From assembly GCF_024809975.1 (NCBI RefSeq), contig NZ_JANUDY010000002.1:558001-622000 (forward strand): a DNA stretch of 64,000 nt, given 5' to 3'. Below the pieces are notes generated by a model that was not told where the DNA came from, did not search any database, and was given only the letters and a program-made list of their open reading frames with translations. The stretch comes from Comamonas sp. BIGb0152 (lineage in GTDB: Bacteria > Pseudomonadota > Gammaproteobacteria > Burkholderiales > Burkholderiaceae_C). Position numbers and translations under genes: made by a program. Shown here piece after piece: positions 49,772 through 58,761 of this stretch (position 1 is its first letter; the number at the start of each line of letters is the position of its first letter).

Positions 49772-49954
49772 TTACCACTCACCGCCTTCGCGCACGCGCT
49801 GGGCCAGATCGATATAGCCGCCATCATCGTTGGCACTGGGGGTGGTTGGCAGGGCAGCGCACACTTCGGTCACATAGGCGGGCGTCTCCCAACCTGCACG
49901 TCCGAACCCATGGTTGTTCAAGGAATCCAAATTGGTTTGCAGTTGGTGTTGCAT
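49772..49954 (-). CDS. Orphan 60-aa small protein with PqqA-like W-x-T-P-A-Y motif
   Basis: The ORF has 60 codons, with CTGGAGC 6-7 nt before its ATG and a hairpin terminator about 70 bp after its stop, so it has the signals of a separately expressed gene. Residues 1-20 are polar (Gln/Asn-rich, MQHQLQTNLDSLNNH); residues 22-27 read WETPAY, followed by VTEVC, an Ala/Pro/Thr segment and a polar end with REGGEW. W-x-x-P-A-Y recalls the PQQ precursor PqqA, but the Glu-x3-Tyr pair crosslinked in PQQ is missing and no pqq genes are seen. Family unknown; it could be a modified-peptide precursor or an ordinary small cytosolic protein. Confidence 0.65.
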   Translation of the reverse strand: MQHQLQTNLDSLNNHGFGRAGWETPAYVTEVCAALPTTPSANDDGGYIDLAQRVREGGEW

Positions 49955-50169
49955 GATCGCTCCAGGCTAATGTGTCAGTCGGTGGGTAGGAGTGGTTCTA
50001 AAAAAATCGGGGTAGACTCGCAGCCTCGCTGCACGATGGGTCTCCGCTGCAGTAGCAACTCCATCACTGGAGCACTTCTGTCATTGAAACAATGATATGT
50101 GTCTAACGCATGACATCTCCGCGACGTTGACGCATAACACTGTAAGCAAACGTCTTCTTCTCGCCACGC

Positions 50170-50763
50170 ATGCCCTATACCTTGGCCCAGGCGGTTCATA
50201 GCGAACTGGTCATCAAGAAAAGCCGCTTCATTGGCTGTGTTCAGCCCGTTGAGGACCGTGCGCAAGCCCTGCTGATTGTGCAGGGCCTGCGCGCCCAGCA
50301 CCCGGGTGCCAACCATGTGTGTTGGGCATTGATGGCGGGCGGCCAGTCGGCCGCAGTCGATGATGGCGAGCCCAGTGGCACCGCAGGCCGGCCGATGCTC
50401 GATGTCCTGCGCCACCAGCAGATCGAGGGCGCACTGGCCACCGTCGTGCGTTATTTTGGTGGCGTCAAACTGGGTGCCGGCGGCCTGGTGCGGGCCTACA
50501 CCGATGCTATCGCCCAGGCCATGCTGCTGGCAGAAAAAATCGAGCGCCAGACCATGGCCCGCCTGCTGTGTCGGCTGCCTTATGCCCTAGAAGGCGGCAT
50601 GCGACGTGAAGTCAGCGCCGCAAACGCCCAGTTGCTGGAAGTGACCCACGGCCATGATGTGCTGGCCGACATTGCGCTGGTGGCATCGCAGGTCCCCGAC
50701 TTTGTTAGCCGCATGAATGAACTCGGTCAAGGCCGGCTGGTCTGGCTTGACCCCACGGACTGA
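50170..50763 (+). CDS. yigZ: YigZ/IMPACT family protein (UPF0029)
   Basis: The protein has 197 residues. The IMPACT N-terminal domain is evident: SELVIKKSRFIGCVQPVED, NHVCWALMAGGQSAAVDDGEPSGTAGRPMLDVL and VVRYFGGVKLGAGGLVRAYTDA, all signature segments. The C-terminal half (about 130-197) matches the DUF1949-type domain. The family is linked to translation control in eukaryotes, and the bacterial role is unsettled. The ATG at 50170 gives MPYTLAQAVHSEL, a natural N-terminus. Confidence 0.93.
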   Translation: MPYTLAQAVHSELVIKKSRFIGCVQPVEDRAQALLIVQGLRAQHPGANHVCWALMAGGQSAAVDDGEPSGTAGRPMLDVLRHQQIEGALATVVRYFGGVKLGAGGLVRAYTDAIAQAMLLAEKIERQTMARLLCRLPYALEGGMRREVSAANAQLLEVTHGHDVLADIALVASQVPDFVSRMNELGQGRLVWLDPTD

Positions 50764-50912
50764 TGGAGCCGCCAAGCCAAGTACGGCTTGTTCATCATGT
50801 AAAAGAGTAATTCATTCACGCGCCAGGGCCTGCGGCTGCTTTTCTCTGCCGTTATCATGAAACGCGTCGAAGATGCGCTAGCGGGTAGCGCATGGAAATA
50901 GAGAGAGTATCT

Positions 50913-51527
50913 ATGGCTATCCATCTATGGGATTACGCACCTGACGCGCTGGAAGTATCGATGAGCGAACTGCTGGTGGCCACGGCAGAGTCCTCCGATG
51001 AACTGATTGACCAGAACGTCAAGGAGGTGTTGCACGGCCTGCGCGAACACCTGAAGATGGACGTGATTTTTGTCTCCGAGATCTACAACGGCCAGCGCAT
51101 GTTCAAGCATGTGGATCACCACCCTGACAAGGCCTTGATCAAGACCGGCGGTGGCTCGTCGCTGGAGCAGTCCTTTTGCCAATGCGTGCTCGATGGCCGC
51201 CTGCCGCCGCTGGTGCATGACGCCGCCGAGCACATCGAGTCAGCCAAGCTCCCCGCCACGCCCTTTCGCGTTGGCGCACATCTGAGCAGCCCCATCATCC
51301 TGGCCGATGGCCAGATCTACGGCACGCTGTGCTGCTTCAGCACCGAGCCCGACCCCACGCTGCGCGAAACGGATTTGCAGAAACTGGCCGTGGTTGCCAG
51401 ACACACGGCCAAGCGCATTGATGTGCGGCGTGACAAGGAGCGTGACGCAGAGTTGCAAAAATGGAAGCTCCAGCCACTGGATGACAAAAAGCAGGCTTGG
51501 CAGCTCCCGGGTAAGAAAAGCAACTGA
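50913..51527 (+). CDS. GAF-domain protein
   Basis: The protein has 204 residues. A GAF domain spans about 20-170: HLKMDVIFVSEIYNGQRMF, SLEQSFCQCVLDGRLPPLVHDA and VGAHLSSPIILADGQIYGTLCCFSTEPDP, the last being the signature strand of bacterial GAF sensors. A charged helical tail follows with no output domain, so it probably acts through a partner. The ATG at 50913 has GAGAGAG at a good distance; an ATG at 50892 is in frame but has no ribosome-binding site. Confidence 0.88.
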   Translation: MAIHLWDYAPDALEVSMSELLVATAESSDELIDQNVKEVLHGLREHLKMDVIFVSEIYNGQRMFKHVDHHPDKALIKTGGGSSLEQSFCQCVLDGRLPPLVHDAAEHIESAKLPATPFRVGAHLSSPIILADGQIYGTLCCFSTEPDPTLRETDLQKLAVVARHTAKRIDVRRDKERDAELQKWKLQPLDDKKQAWQLPGKKSN

Positions 51528-51610
51528 AGCTCTGCCGGCGGGGCTGCGCAGAAATACGGCAACCAGTGATGGCGCGCCGACGCCTTCTCCCGCTACAATC
51601 TGCCCGAGAC

Positions 51611-51684
51611 GCGGGTGTCGTTCAGTGGTAGGACTCTTGCTTCCCAAGCAAATAATGTGGGTTCGATTCCCATCACCCGCTCCA
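51611..51684 (+). tRNA. tRNA-Gly (CCC anticodon)
   Basis: A cloverleaf can be drawn: acceptor GCGGGTG pairs with CACCCGC, the D arm is GTTC-AGTGGTA-GGAC, the anticodon loop TTCCCAA carries CCC, and the T arm is TGGG-TTCGATT-CCCA. The CCA end is encoded. The top pair of the anticodon stem is a C-A mismatch. It closely resembles E. coli tRNA-Gly(CCC). Confidence 0.95.
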
Positions 51685-51693
51685 TACAAAACT

Positions 51694-51720
51694 AAAACGC
51701 GCCTTGTAAGGCGCGTTTTT
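51694..51720 (+). terminator. Terminator after tRNA-Gly
   Basis: AAAACGCGCCTT (51694-51705) pairs with AAGGCGCGTTTT (51708-51719) with a two-base loop, followed by T residues; it may also serve phaB on the other strand. Confidence 0.85.
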
Positions 51721-51739
51721 CATGGCTTTGTATTTGCCA

Positions 51740-52477
51740 TCAATGCGTGTGCAAACCACCATTGACCGAGAACTCTGCACCTGTTGCATAGCCACCATCG
51801 ACCGATGCCAGCCAGGCGATGATCGCAGCAATCTCGTTGGGCTCCCCCAGGCGCTTCATGGGAATGGTGCCCACGATTTTCTCCAGCACATCGGGGCGGA
51901 TGGACTTGACCATGTCAGTGCCGATATAGCCGGGGCTGACGGTGTTGACGGTGACGCCCTTGCCTGCCAATTCCTGGGCCAGGGCCATCGAGAAGCCATG
52001 CATGCCGGCCTTGGCAGCCGAGTAGTTGGTCTGGCCTGCCTGGCCCTTGGCGCCATTGACGGAGCTGATATTGACGATCCGGCCCCATCCTTTTTCCACC
52101 ATGTCGGCCACGACCTGCTTGGTCACGTTGAACATGGAGTTCAGATTGGTCTCGATCACTGCCTGCCAGTCCTCGGGCGTCATCTTCATGAACATGCGGT
52201 CGCGGGTAATGCCGGCATTGTTCACCAACACATCGATGCTGCCATGCTCTGCCTTGGTCTTGGCAAACGCCTCCACGGTAGATTCCCAATTGCCGACATT
52301 GCCCACTGAGGCGTGGAATTCATAGCCCAGCGCTTTTTGCTCGCCCAACCATTTTTCGAAGTCACGGGTGGGGCCGCAGCCCGCAATCACCTTGAATCCG
52401 TCTTTGTGCAAACGCTGGCAAATGGCCGTCCCAATGCCTCCCATACCGCCGGTTACATAGGCCACTTTTTGACTCAT
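51740..52477 (-). CDS. phaB: Acetoacetyl-CoA reductase
   Basis: The protein has 245 residues of the short-chain dehydrogenase family: cofactor motif TGGMGGIGTAICQRL, NNAGITRD, catalytic serine in NISSVNG and YSAAK. PhaB hallmarks include the Gly-rich start and GLHTH at the end. It reduces acetoacetyl-CoA to (R)-3-hydroxybutyryl-CoA with NADPH for PHB synthesis. The ATG at 52477 is favoured over 52483 because AAGGAG then lies at normal distance. It lies 391 bp from phaA with a terminator between. Confidence 0.96.
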   Translation of the reverse strand: MSQKVAYVTGGMGGIGTAICQRLHKDGFKVIAGCGPTRDFEKWLGEQKALGYEFHASVGNVGNWESTVEAFAKTKAEHGSIDVLVNNAGITRDRMFMKMTPEDWQAVIETNLNSMFNVTKQVVADMVEKGWGRIVNISSVNGAKGQAGQTNYSAAKAGMHGFSMALAQELAGKGVTVNTVSPGYIGTDMVKSIRPDVLEKIVGTIPMKRLGEPNEIAAIIAWLASVDGGYATGAEFSVNGGLHTH

Positions 52478-52868
52478 TGACATCTCCTTGGTTTTGCTTG
52501 GAATGCTTGCGAACTCTCACTGTAACCAAGAAAGCTGGTGCAAAAATTCTCGTTTACGCCAAGCAAACAAATTCTTGCAGTCACGGCAAATAACGGTAAT
52601 TTTGACCCCGATTACGATCACAAACGAGCCTTAAACAGGCGCGGTTTTGATCGTTTTCGCGGATTTAATGGATAACCCTATCAATAAATACCGAGCCATA
52701 GTCAGGTATTCATCACCCTGCTTGCTACACAGCATTGGTCTATGAATCCGGAGTAACGAGCGCAGGGCCAGCGCCCGTCAAACTGAAAGAAGCCGGGCAT
52801 AGGCATGGCAAGCAGCGATAAAAAAACCGCCCATGCGGGCGGTTGGTGGTTGCGCGGCGGCGTTGCAC
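52478..52868. other. Intergenic region between phaA and phaB
   Basis: This is 391 bp with no supported gene. It contains the phaA terminator (52819-52844), so phaB must have its own promoter in the AT-richer stretch at about 52510-52700; no single strong -35/-10 pair stands out. Confidence 0.5.
52819..52844 (-). terminator. Terminator after phaA
   Basis: On the minus strand AACCGCCC pairs with GGGCGGTT around a short loop and is followed by TTTTTTATC. Confidence 0.85.
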
Positions 52869-54050
52869 TCAAAGGCGTTCTACGGCCAGTGCCACGCCCA
52901 TGCCGCCGCCAATGCACAGGCCAGCGATACCGCGCTTGGAACCACGGCGCTTCATCTCGTGCAGCAAGGTGACCAGAATGCGCGCACCGGATGCACCGAT
53001 GGGGTGGCCGATGGCAATGGCGCCGCCGTTCACATTGACCTTGCTGGTGTCCAGCTCCAGCTCCTGGTTCACCGCGCAGGCTTGTGCGGCAAAGGCTTCA
53101 TTGAGTTCGAAAAGATCCACCTCTTCCGCCTTCCAGCCGGTTTTGGCCAGCACCTTGCGCACGGCATGCAGGGGGCCCATGCCCATGATCTTGGGGTCCA
53201 GGCCTACGGTGGCAAAACCTGCAATGCGGGCCAGCGGCTCAGCGCCCAGTTCCTTGGCTTTTTTGCCACTGGCGATCACCAGCGCAGCGGCACCATCGTT
53301 CAGACCAGAGGCATTGCCGGCGGTCACCGAACCGGCCTTGTCGAAAGCGGGCTTGAGGCTGGCCAGTGCTTCGCCATTGGTCTTGCGGTTGATGTATTCA
53401 TCCGCCTTGAAGGCCACCGGATCGCCCTTGCGCTGCGGTATCAGCACGGTGACCACTTCTTCGTCAAACTTGCCGGCGTCCTGCGCAGCGGCTGCTTTTT
53501 GCTGGCTGGCCAGTGCAAAGGCATCCTGCTTGTCGCGGTCGATATGGAACTCTTTGGCCACGTTCTCGGCGGTGATACCCATGTGGTACTGGTTGTAGAC
53601 GTCCCAGAGGCCGTCAACGATCATCGTGTCGGTCATCTTCCAATCGCCCATGCGCTGGCCGTCACGCGAGCCATTGAGCACGTGGGGCGAGAGGCTCATG
53701 TTTTCCTGGCCACCGGCCACCACGATCTCGGCATCGCCCTGCCCCACGGCCTGGGCCGCGAGCATCACCGCCTTGAGACCAGAGCCACAGACGGCATTGA
53801 TCGTCAGTGCGGGCGTCTTCTTGTCCACGCCAGCCTTGATCATTGCCTGGCGGGCTGGGTTTTGCCCCACGCCAGCGGCCAGCACCTGGCCCATGATGAC
53901 TTCATCGACCTGGTCAGGCGCGACCTTGGCACGGGTCAGCGCCTCCTGGATCACTGTAGCGCCCAGGTCGGTGGCAGGCACCTTGGCCAGCGAGCCGCCA
54001 AATTTACCGACAGCCGTACGCACGGCCGAGATGATGACGATGTCTTCCAT
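52869..54050 (-). CDS. phaA: Acetyl-CoA acetyltransferase (beta-ketothiolase)
   Basis: The protein has 393 residues with the thiolase signatures: active-site cysteine in NAVCGSGLKAVMLA, NVNGGAIAIGHPIGASGARIL and the C-terminal GLCIGGGMGVALAVE with the second cysteine. It condenses two acetyl-CoA to acetoacetyl-CoA. It follows phaC on the same strand, the usual class I PHB order. The ATG at 54050 begins MEDIVIISAVRTAVGKFGG, with GGAAAA before it. Confidence 0.96.
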   Translation of the reverse strand: MEDIVIISAVRTAVGKFGGSLAKVPATDLGATVIQEALTRAKVAPDQVDEVIMGQVLAAGVGQNPARQAMIKAGVDKKTPALTINAVCGSGLKAVMLAAQAVGQGDAEIVVAGGQENMSLSPHVLNGSRDGQRMGDWKMTDTMIVDGLWDVYNQYHMGITAENVAKEFHIDRDKQDAFALASQQKAAAAQDAGKFDEEVVTVLIPQRKGDPVAFKADEYINRKTNGEALASLKPAFDKAGSVTAGNASGLNDGAAALVIASGKKAKELGAEPLARIAGFATVGLDPKIMGMGPLHAVRKVLAKTGWKAEEVDLFELNEAFAAQACAVNQELELDTSKVNVNGGAIAIGHPIGASGARILVTLLHEMKRRGSKRGIAGLCIGGGMGVALAVERL

Positions 54051-54175
54051 GATTTTTTCCTTTTCAAAATAGGCACTGAGGCCGTCTTGTCAGGCTGCAA
54101 TGCGGTGCTAATTATTGCACCGCAGCATTTGAATGGCGACCCGGCTGTTGCAACCAGGCTGCCTGCGCGTGGTGA

Positions 54176-55936
54176 TCAGGCCTTGGCCTGGACATAGCTC
54201 CCTGGTGCCGGCTCCAGCGCCTGGTAGGCGGTGCGGGCACGGCCATAGCTTTTGGGTGCCGCCACTTTTTTGCCGGAATGCCCCGCCAACCACTGGCTCC
54301 AGTCCGTCCACCAGCTGCCAGGCAGTTCCTCGGCACCGGCGATCCATGCATCAATATCGGCCGGCAGCTGGCCATCCTCACGCAACCAGTGGCTGCGCTT
54401 GTTTTTGGCGGGCGGGTTGATGACACCGGCGATATGGCCCGATGCACCCATGACAAAGCGCTTGTCGCCCCCCAGCACCTGGCTGGAGGCATAGGCTGCA
54501 CCAATGGGCACGATATGGTCTTCCCGCGAGCCGTAGAGATAAATGGGCATGTCGATCTGGCTGACATCAATTTTCTCGCCGCACACGGTGAGGGCTCCGG
54601 GCTGAACCAGCTTGTTTTCCAGGTAGAAATTGCGCAGGTACCAGGCGTAATACGGCCCAGGCAGATTGGTGCAATCGCTGTTCCAGTACAGCAGATCGAA
54701 TGGCGGCGGGGTTTCACCCTTGAGGTAGTTGCCGACCACATAGTTCCACACCAGGTCGACAGGACGCAGAAAACTGAAGGTGGAGGCCAGCTCCTGGCCC
54801 GCCATCAGGCCATTCTGGCCCAGGGTCAGCTCGCGGAACTTGACGAAATTCTCGTCAATGAAGACATCGAGAATGCCCGTGTCTTCAAAATCAACCAGGG
54901 TGGTGAGCAAGGTGGCGCTGGCCACCGAATCATCGCCCCGTGCCGCCAGCACGGCCAGCGCATTGACCAGCATGGTGCCGCCCACGCAAAAGCCCAGCGC
55001 ATTGATCTGTGGGCGGCCAGAGATGGCCTTGACCACCTCGATCGCCTCAAGCACGGCGCTGCCGATATAGTCGTCCCAGCCCTTGCCGCCCAGGCTGGCA
55101 TCCGGGTTGCGCCAGCTGACGACAAAGGTGCGGTGGCCCTGCGCGACGCTGTGGCGGATCAGCGAGTTGTCCGGTTGCAAATCCAGGATGTAGTACTTGT
55201 TGATGCAGGGCGGCACAAACAGCATCGGCCGCTCATAGACCTGGGTGGTCAGCGGCTTGTACTCGATCAGCTGGAACAGCTCGTTTTGGAAGACCACCGC
55301 CCCTTCGCTGGTAGCCACATTCTTGCCGACCTCGAACAGCGACTCGTCCGTCATCGAGACATGGCCTTGGCGCATGTCGGCCAGCATGTTCTGCAAGCCC
55401 TGCGCAATGCTCTGCCCCTGGGTGTCGAGCGCCTTTTTCTGCGCTTCGGCATTGAAGGCCAGAAAGTTGCTGGGGGCCGTTGCCGCCAGCCATTGCTCCA
55501 CACCGAAACGGACACGTGAACGGGTTTTTTCATCGCCTTGCACGGCATCGACCATGTCCATCATGGTCTTGGCATGCAGCGCATAGCTGGCAGCGGTGAA
55601 AGTGGAGACTGGGTTTTGCTGCCAGGCATCGCCGGCGAAGCGGCGGTCCTTGGGCAGGGCCACCTCGCCTTTGGCGCCTTCGGTCCACAAAGCCAGCGCC
55701 GCCTGCGCATACTGCGCTTGAATGGCCTGGAGTTTTTCCATGTCAAAACTGACGGCAGGGGTGGCCGCTGGGGCCTGCCCCAGCCCGGCCATCAGCCCCG
55801 TGGGAGCGCCCATGGCATTGAACGGCGGGGCCATGGTCTGCAAGGACTGCATGCGCTCCATCCATTGCTTGGTCATCTGGCTGAGTTGCTGGATCTGGTC
55901 GCTGCCCAGTCCCCAATACGGTTGCTGCGTCATCAT
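54176..55936 (-). CDS. phaC: Class I poly(3-hydroxybutyrate) synthase
   Basis: The protein has 586 residues. The lipase-like box GFCVGGTML holds the catalytic cysteine; the catalytic aspartate is in YLYGSREDHIVPIG and the histidine in GASGHIAGVINPP. VVSWRNPDASLGGKGWDDYI and NYVVGNYLKGETPPPFDLLYWN are typical of class I PhaC. It polymerises 3-hydroxybutyryl-CoA at granule surfaces. No phasin or PhaR gene is in view. Start is ATG at 55936 or 55933; GGGAG spacing slightly favours the second. Confidence 0.96.
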   Translation of the reverse strand: MMTQQPYWGLGSDQIQQLSQMTKQWMERMQSLQTMAPPFNAMGAPTGLMAGLGQAPAATPAVSFDMEKLQAIQAQYAQAALALWTEGAKGEVALPKDRRFAGDAWQQNPVSTFTAASYALHAKTMMDMVDAVQGDEKTRSRVRFGVEQWLAATAPSNFLAFNAEAQKKALDTQGQSIAQGLQNMLADMRQGHVSMTDESLFEVGKNVATSEGAVVFQNELFQLIEYKPLTTQVYERPMLFVPPCINKYYILDLQPDNSLIRHSVAQGHRTFVVSWRNPDASLGGKGWDDYIGSAVLEAIEVVKAISGRPQINALGFCVGGTMLVNALAVLAARGDDSVASATLLTTLVDFEDTGILDVFIDENFVKFRELTLGQNGLMAGQELASTFSFLRPVDLVWNYVVGNYLKGETPPPFDLLYWNSDCTNLPGPYYAWYLRNFYLENKLVQPGALTVCGEKIDVSQIDMPIYLYGSREDHIVPIGAAYASSQVLGGDKRFVMGASGHIAGVINPPAKNKRSHWLREDGQLPADIDAWIAGAEELPGSWWTDWSQWLAGHSGKKVAAPKSYGRARTAYQALEPAPGSYVQAKA

Positions 55937-56043
55937 CGTCTCCCTGGTCAGGCACCATGCAGGGCATGGAACTCTGTGCATCTTAGAGGCAAAAAATGGC
56001 AGCCGCGTGCCGGTGGTCCACAACTTCGGGTAAATTCCAGGGC

Positions 56044-56283
56044 ATGTACCTGATCGCGATAGCCTGGCTTTATGTGGTGGTCTTGATGGCGGTGGTGGAA
56101 GCCGCCAGCCCCCAGGGCAGCGTGCTGGGGGCGTTTTTTACGCTCTTGCTCTATGGTGCGCTGCCACTGGGTTTGCTGCTGTTCATTGCCGGCACGCCGG
56201 CCCGGCGCCGCGGCCGCCACCGGGCAGAAGCGGCTGCCCGAGAAGCCTCGGCGTCTGCCCCGCCCCCGCCAGATCCGTCCTAG
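56044..56283 (+). CDS. Small conserved-type membrane protein
   Basis: The ORF encodes 79 residues with two hydrophobic helices (YLIAIAWLYVVVLMAVVEAA and TLLLYGALPLGLLLFIAGT) and a basic then Pro-rich cytosolic tail (ARRRGRHRAEAA, PPPPDPS). It is divergent from phaC and converges on the MFS gene with a 4-nt overlap of stop codons. I know no function; small proteins of this layout are common in Burkholderiales. Confidence 0.7.
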   Translation: MYLIAIAWLYVVVLMAVVEAASPQGSVLGAFFTLLLYGALPLGLLLFIAGTPARRRGRHRAEAAAREASASAPPPPDPS

Positions 56284-57653
56284 TGCGCTGAATGGCGCAG
56301 GCGCAGGCTGCTGAACACCCCCGACATCGCCGCAAAACCGGCAGCCAGATACAGCGCCACCGTCGTGCCGTGTCCGCTGGAGACGGGCCACATGGTAAAG
56401 ATGATGGCCACCAGCACAGCACCCAGGGATTGCCCGGTCAGGCGGGCCGTTCCCAGCATGCCGCTAGCAGCACCCGCACGTGCCAGCGGTGCAGAGGTCA
56501 CGATGGTGTGGTTGTTGGGCGACTGAAAAAGGCCAAAGCCAAGGCCACACAAGGCCATGCGCCAACCGATATTGAGATCGCTCGGGTCCAGCGGCAGCAG
56601 TGCCAGGCTCAGCAGGCCCAGCGCCAGGATGGCCATGCCAATGCCGCCCAGCAAGCCGTCTTCCACCCGGCCTATCAAGCGCCCTGCCATCGGAGCCACC
56701 AGCACAATGGCCACCGACCAGGCCGTCATCAGCATGCCCGCCGCAAAATGGCTGCGCTGCAGCGCATCGAGCAGCAAAAATGGCAGCGCGATGAAGGACA
56801 GCATCTGCGCCGCAAAGGCCCCCACCGAGGCGCCCATGGACAGCGCAAAAATGGGAATGCGCAGCAAATCCAGCGGCAGCAAAGGCAGGCTGAGCTTGCG
56901 CTGGCGCAGCACATACCAGGCACCCAGCAGCAGGCCCAGGCCCAGCATCAGCCAGCCCGATGCGGCCGAGCCACCCGACTCCATGCCATGCCGCGCGCCG
57001 ATGCGTTCCGCGCCCAAAAACACCAGCGAGAACATCGCAAAGTTCAGCACCACATCAATCGGCGTCAATTTGGCATGCGGCGCATCCAGCAGCTGCTGTG
57101 GATTGCGCGGCAAGGCCTTGCGGCCCAGCCACAAGGTCAAGATCCCCAAAGGCACATTGATGGCAAACAGCCAGGGCCAACTGGCCACCGACAAAATGAG
57201 CGCCGCAACACCTGGCCCAGCGACGGAGGAGATGGCCACCACCAGCGAGTTGAGCGCCATGCCCTTGCCCAGCTTGGCTGCCGGGTAGGTCAAACGCACC
57301 AACGCTGCATTGACGGCCATCACCCCTGCGGCACCCATGCCTTGCAGGCCCCGCGCTGCAATCAGCAGCCACAGCGACTGGGCCAGCATGGCAACCGCAG
57401 ATGCCAAGGTAAAGCACACCAGACCGATCAGGTAGACCTTGCGGTAGCCAATGCGCTCACCCAAGGCCGCCAGCGGCAGCAGCAAGCCCAGGGTGCCCAG
57501 CTGGTAGGCATTGATGATCCAGATGGCTTCGGCTGGGGATGCATTCAATTGCTTAGCGACCGTGGGAAGCGCCAGGTTCATGATGCTGCCGTCGAGCACC
57601 GCCACAATCAAGCCCAGCACAATCACCAACATAGCCCAACGCCGCTCGCGCAT
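56280..57653 (-). CDS. MFS transporter, DHA2-like drug efflux family
   Basis: The protein has 457 residues and about 14 hydrophobic helices. The DHA2 motifs are AVLDGSIMNLALPTVAKQL (helix 1), the loop GERIGYRKVYLIGL, ARGLQGMGAAGVMAVNAALV and SVAGPGVAALILSVASWPWLFAINVPLG (antiporter motif C region). It probably exports hydrophobic compounds with proton antiport. The ATG at 57653 is preferred because GGAGG stands 8 nt upstream; an ATG at 57701 is also in frame. Confidence 0.9.
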   Translation of the reverse strand: MRERRWAMLVIVLGLIVAVLDGSIMNLALPTVAKQLNASPAEAIWIINAYQLGTLGLLLPLAALGERIGYRKVYLIGLVCFTLASAVAMLAQSLWLLIAARGLQGMGAAGVMAVNAALVRLTYPAAKLGKGMALNSLVVAISSVAGPGVAALILSVASWPWLFAINVPLGILTLWLGRKALPRNPQQLLDAPHAKLTPIDVVLNFAMFSLVFLGAERIGARHGMESGGSAASGWLMLGLGLLLGAWYVLRQRKLSLPLLPLDLLRIPIFALSMGASVGAFAAQMLSFIALPFLLLDALQRSHFAAGMLMTAWSVAIVLVAPMAGRLIGRVEDGLLGGIGMAILALGLLSLALLPLDPSDLNIGWRMALCGLGFGLFQSPNNHTIVTSAPLARAGAASGMLGTARLTGQSLGAVLVAIIFTMWPVSSGHGTTVALYLAAGFAAMSGVFSSLRLRHSAH

Positions 57654-57755
57654 GGGCAGGCCCTCCTGTGAATAGGAGGCTTGAACGTTGCTAATGGCCA
57701 TGCGGGACCACCGATGCAGCGCAGCGGGCTGCCGACCAGACCAATGCCGTGTTTG

Positions 57756-58259
57756 TCATCGTGTGCTGGCTGCCTGGGTTTGCGATGGACCGGCGTAGAG
57801 CATGGTCAGGTGCGGGATATCGTCCTCCAGGTAGAGGTCAGAGACCACTTCAAAACCACAGCCTTCATAGAACTTCTGCAAATAGGCCTGGGCCCCGATG
57901 CGAATGGCAGAGCCTGGCCAGAGCCGGTCCGTCTCCGCCATGGCATGGCGCATCAGCTCCCAGCCCACGCCCGTGCCGCGCACCGCCTGCATGACGGCAA
58001 CGCGGCCAATGGATGGCTCCGCGTAGGCCAGGCCCGGCGGCAGCACACGCACATAGGCTTGCAATACACCGGCTGCATCACGCCCCGACAAGTGCCAGCC
58101 GCTTTGGTCCTTGTAGTCCAGGTCCTGAAACGCCACCTGCTCTGCAATGAAGACCTGGCAGCGCACATGCAGCAAGTCATACAGCTGCTGCGGGCTCAGT
58201 TCGGAAAAAGTTTGGAAGGACCAGCTCAGCTGGTCTGCGGTTGAAGAAGGCTTTGGCAT
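57756..58259 (-). CDS. GNAT acetyltransferase, ElaA-like
   Basis: The protein has 167 residues. The ElaA family shows in LSPQQLYDLLHVRCQVFIAEQ and LQAYVRVLPPG; the acetyl-CoA-binding loop is VMQAVRGTGVGWELMRHAM, a variant of Q/RxxGxG/A, and AQAYLQKFYEGCGFEVVSDLYLEDDIPH forms the C-terminal strands. The substrate is unknown. The ATG at 58259 fits the N-terminus; the ribosome-binding site is weak. Confidence 0.9.
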   Translation of the reverse strand: MPKPSSTADQLSWSFQTFSELSPQQLYDLLHVRCQVFIAEQVAFQDLDYKDQSGWHLSGRDAAGVLQAYVRVLPPGLAYAEPSIGRVAVMQAVRGTGVGWELMRHAMAETDRLWPGSAIRIGAQAYLQKFYEGCGFEVVSDLYLEDDIPHLTMLYAGPSQTQAASTR

Positions 58260-58332
58260 GTTCTGTTCATCTATCAGGAACCTTGGGAAACGGCTGTGGC
58301 CCCGCCGTCTATCCACCCGGCCGATCCGATGG

Positions 58333-58761
58333 TCAGTCGGTCTTGATCTGTTTTTTGGCGGCCTGCAAGGACTGCACCACCTCGGGCATCACGTACTTGA
58401 AGGTGCCCGTCGCATGGCTGCACAAGACACCTTGCTCGTCGTACAGCCAGGCTTCGCAAAAAGCCATGCGGTTGCTGCGCGAGAGCAGCTTGCCCTTGGC
58501 CACCAAGCCACCTTTGGCCGGAGCCATAAAGCTGGTCTTCATCTCTATGGTCACCGCCCCGCTGCCGGGGATGGCGCTGCGCGCGGCATGGGCCATGGTC
58601 ACATCCAGCAAGGTCATCGACGCACCGCCATGGGTGACTTCGAAGCTGTTGAGGTGCTCGGGCCGGGCTTGGTAATGGAGCTCTGCCTCGCCGTTTTCCC
58701 AGCGGTGCAAGCGAAAGCCCAGGTGGCTGACAAAGGGAATTTCAACTTCAAAGGGCAGCAC
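58333..58761 (-). CDS. PaaI-like hotdog-fold acyl-CoA thioesterase
   Basis: The protein has 142 residues. The hotdog fold is marked by SFEVTHGGASMTLLDVTMAHAARSA, where the HGG and following Asp are the PaaI-type active site, and by TIEMKTSFMAPAKGGLVAKGKLL. It is likely to hydrolyse acyl-CoA or aryl-CoA esters. The GTG at 58761 is proposed as start because CCGGAG lies 8 nt upstream and the fold begins right after it; the frame is open to 58887 but the extra residues look unlike the family. Confidence 0.82.
   Translation of the reverse strand: MLPFEVEIPFVSHLGFRLHRWENGEAELHYQARPEHLNSFEVTHGGASMTLLDVTMAHAARSAIPGSGAVTIEMKTSFMAPAKGGLVAKGKLLSRSNRMAFCEAWLYDEQGVLCSHATGTFKYVMPEVVQSLQAAKKQIKTD

Noticed and set aside
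50241-50441. Minus-strand frames inside yigZ
   Set aside because: They are antisense to a well-conserved IMPACT domain.
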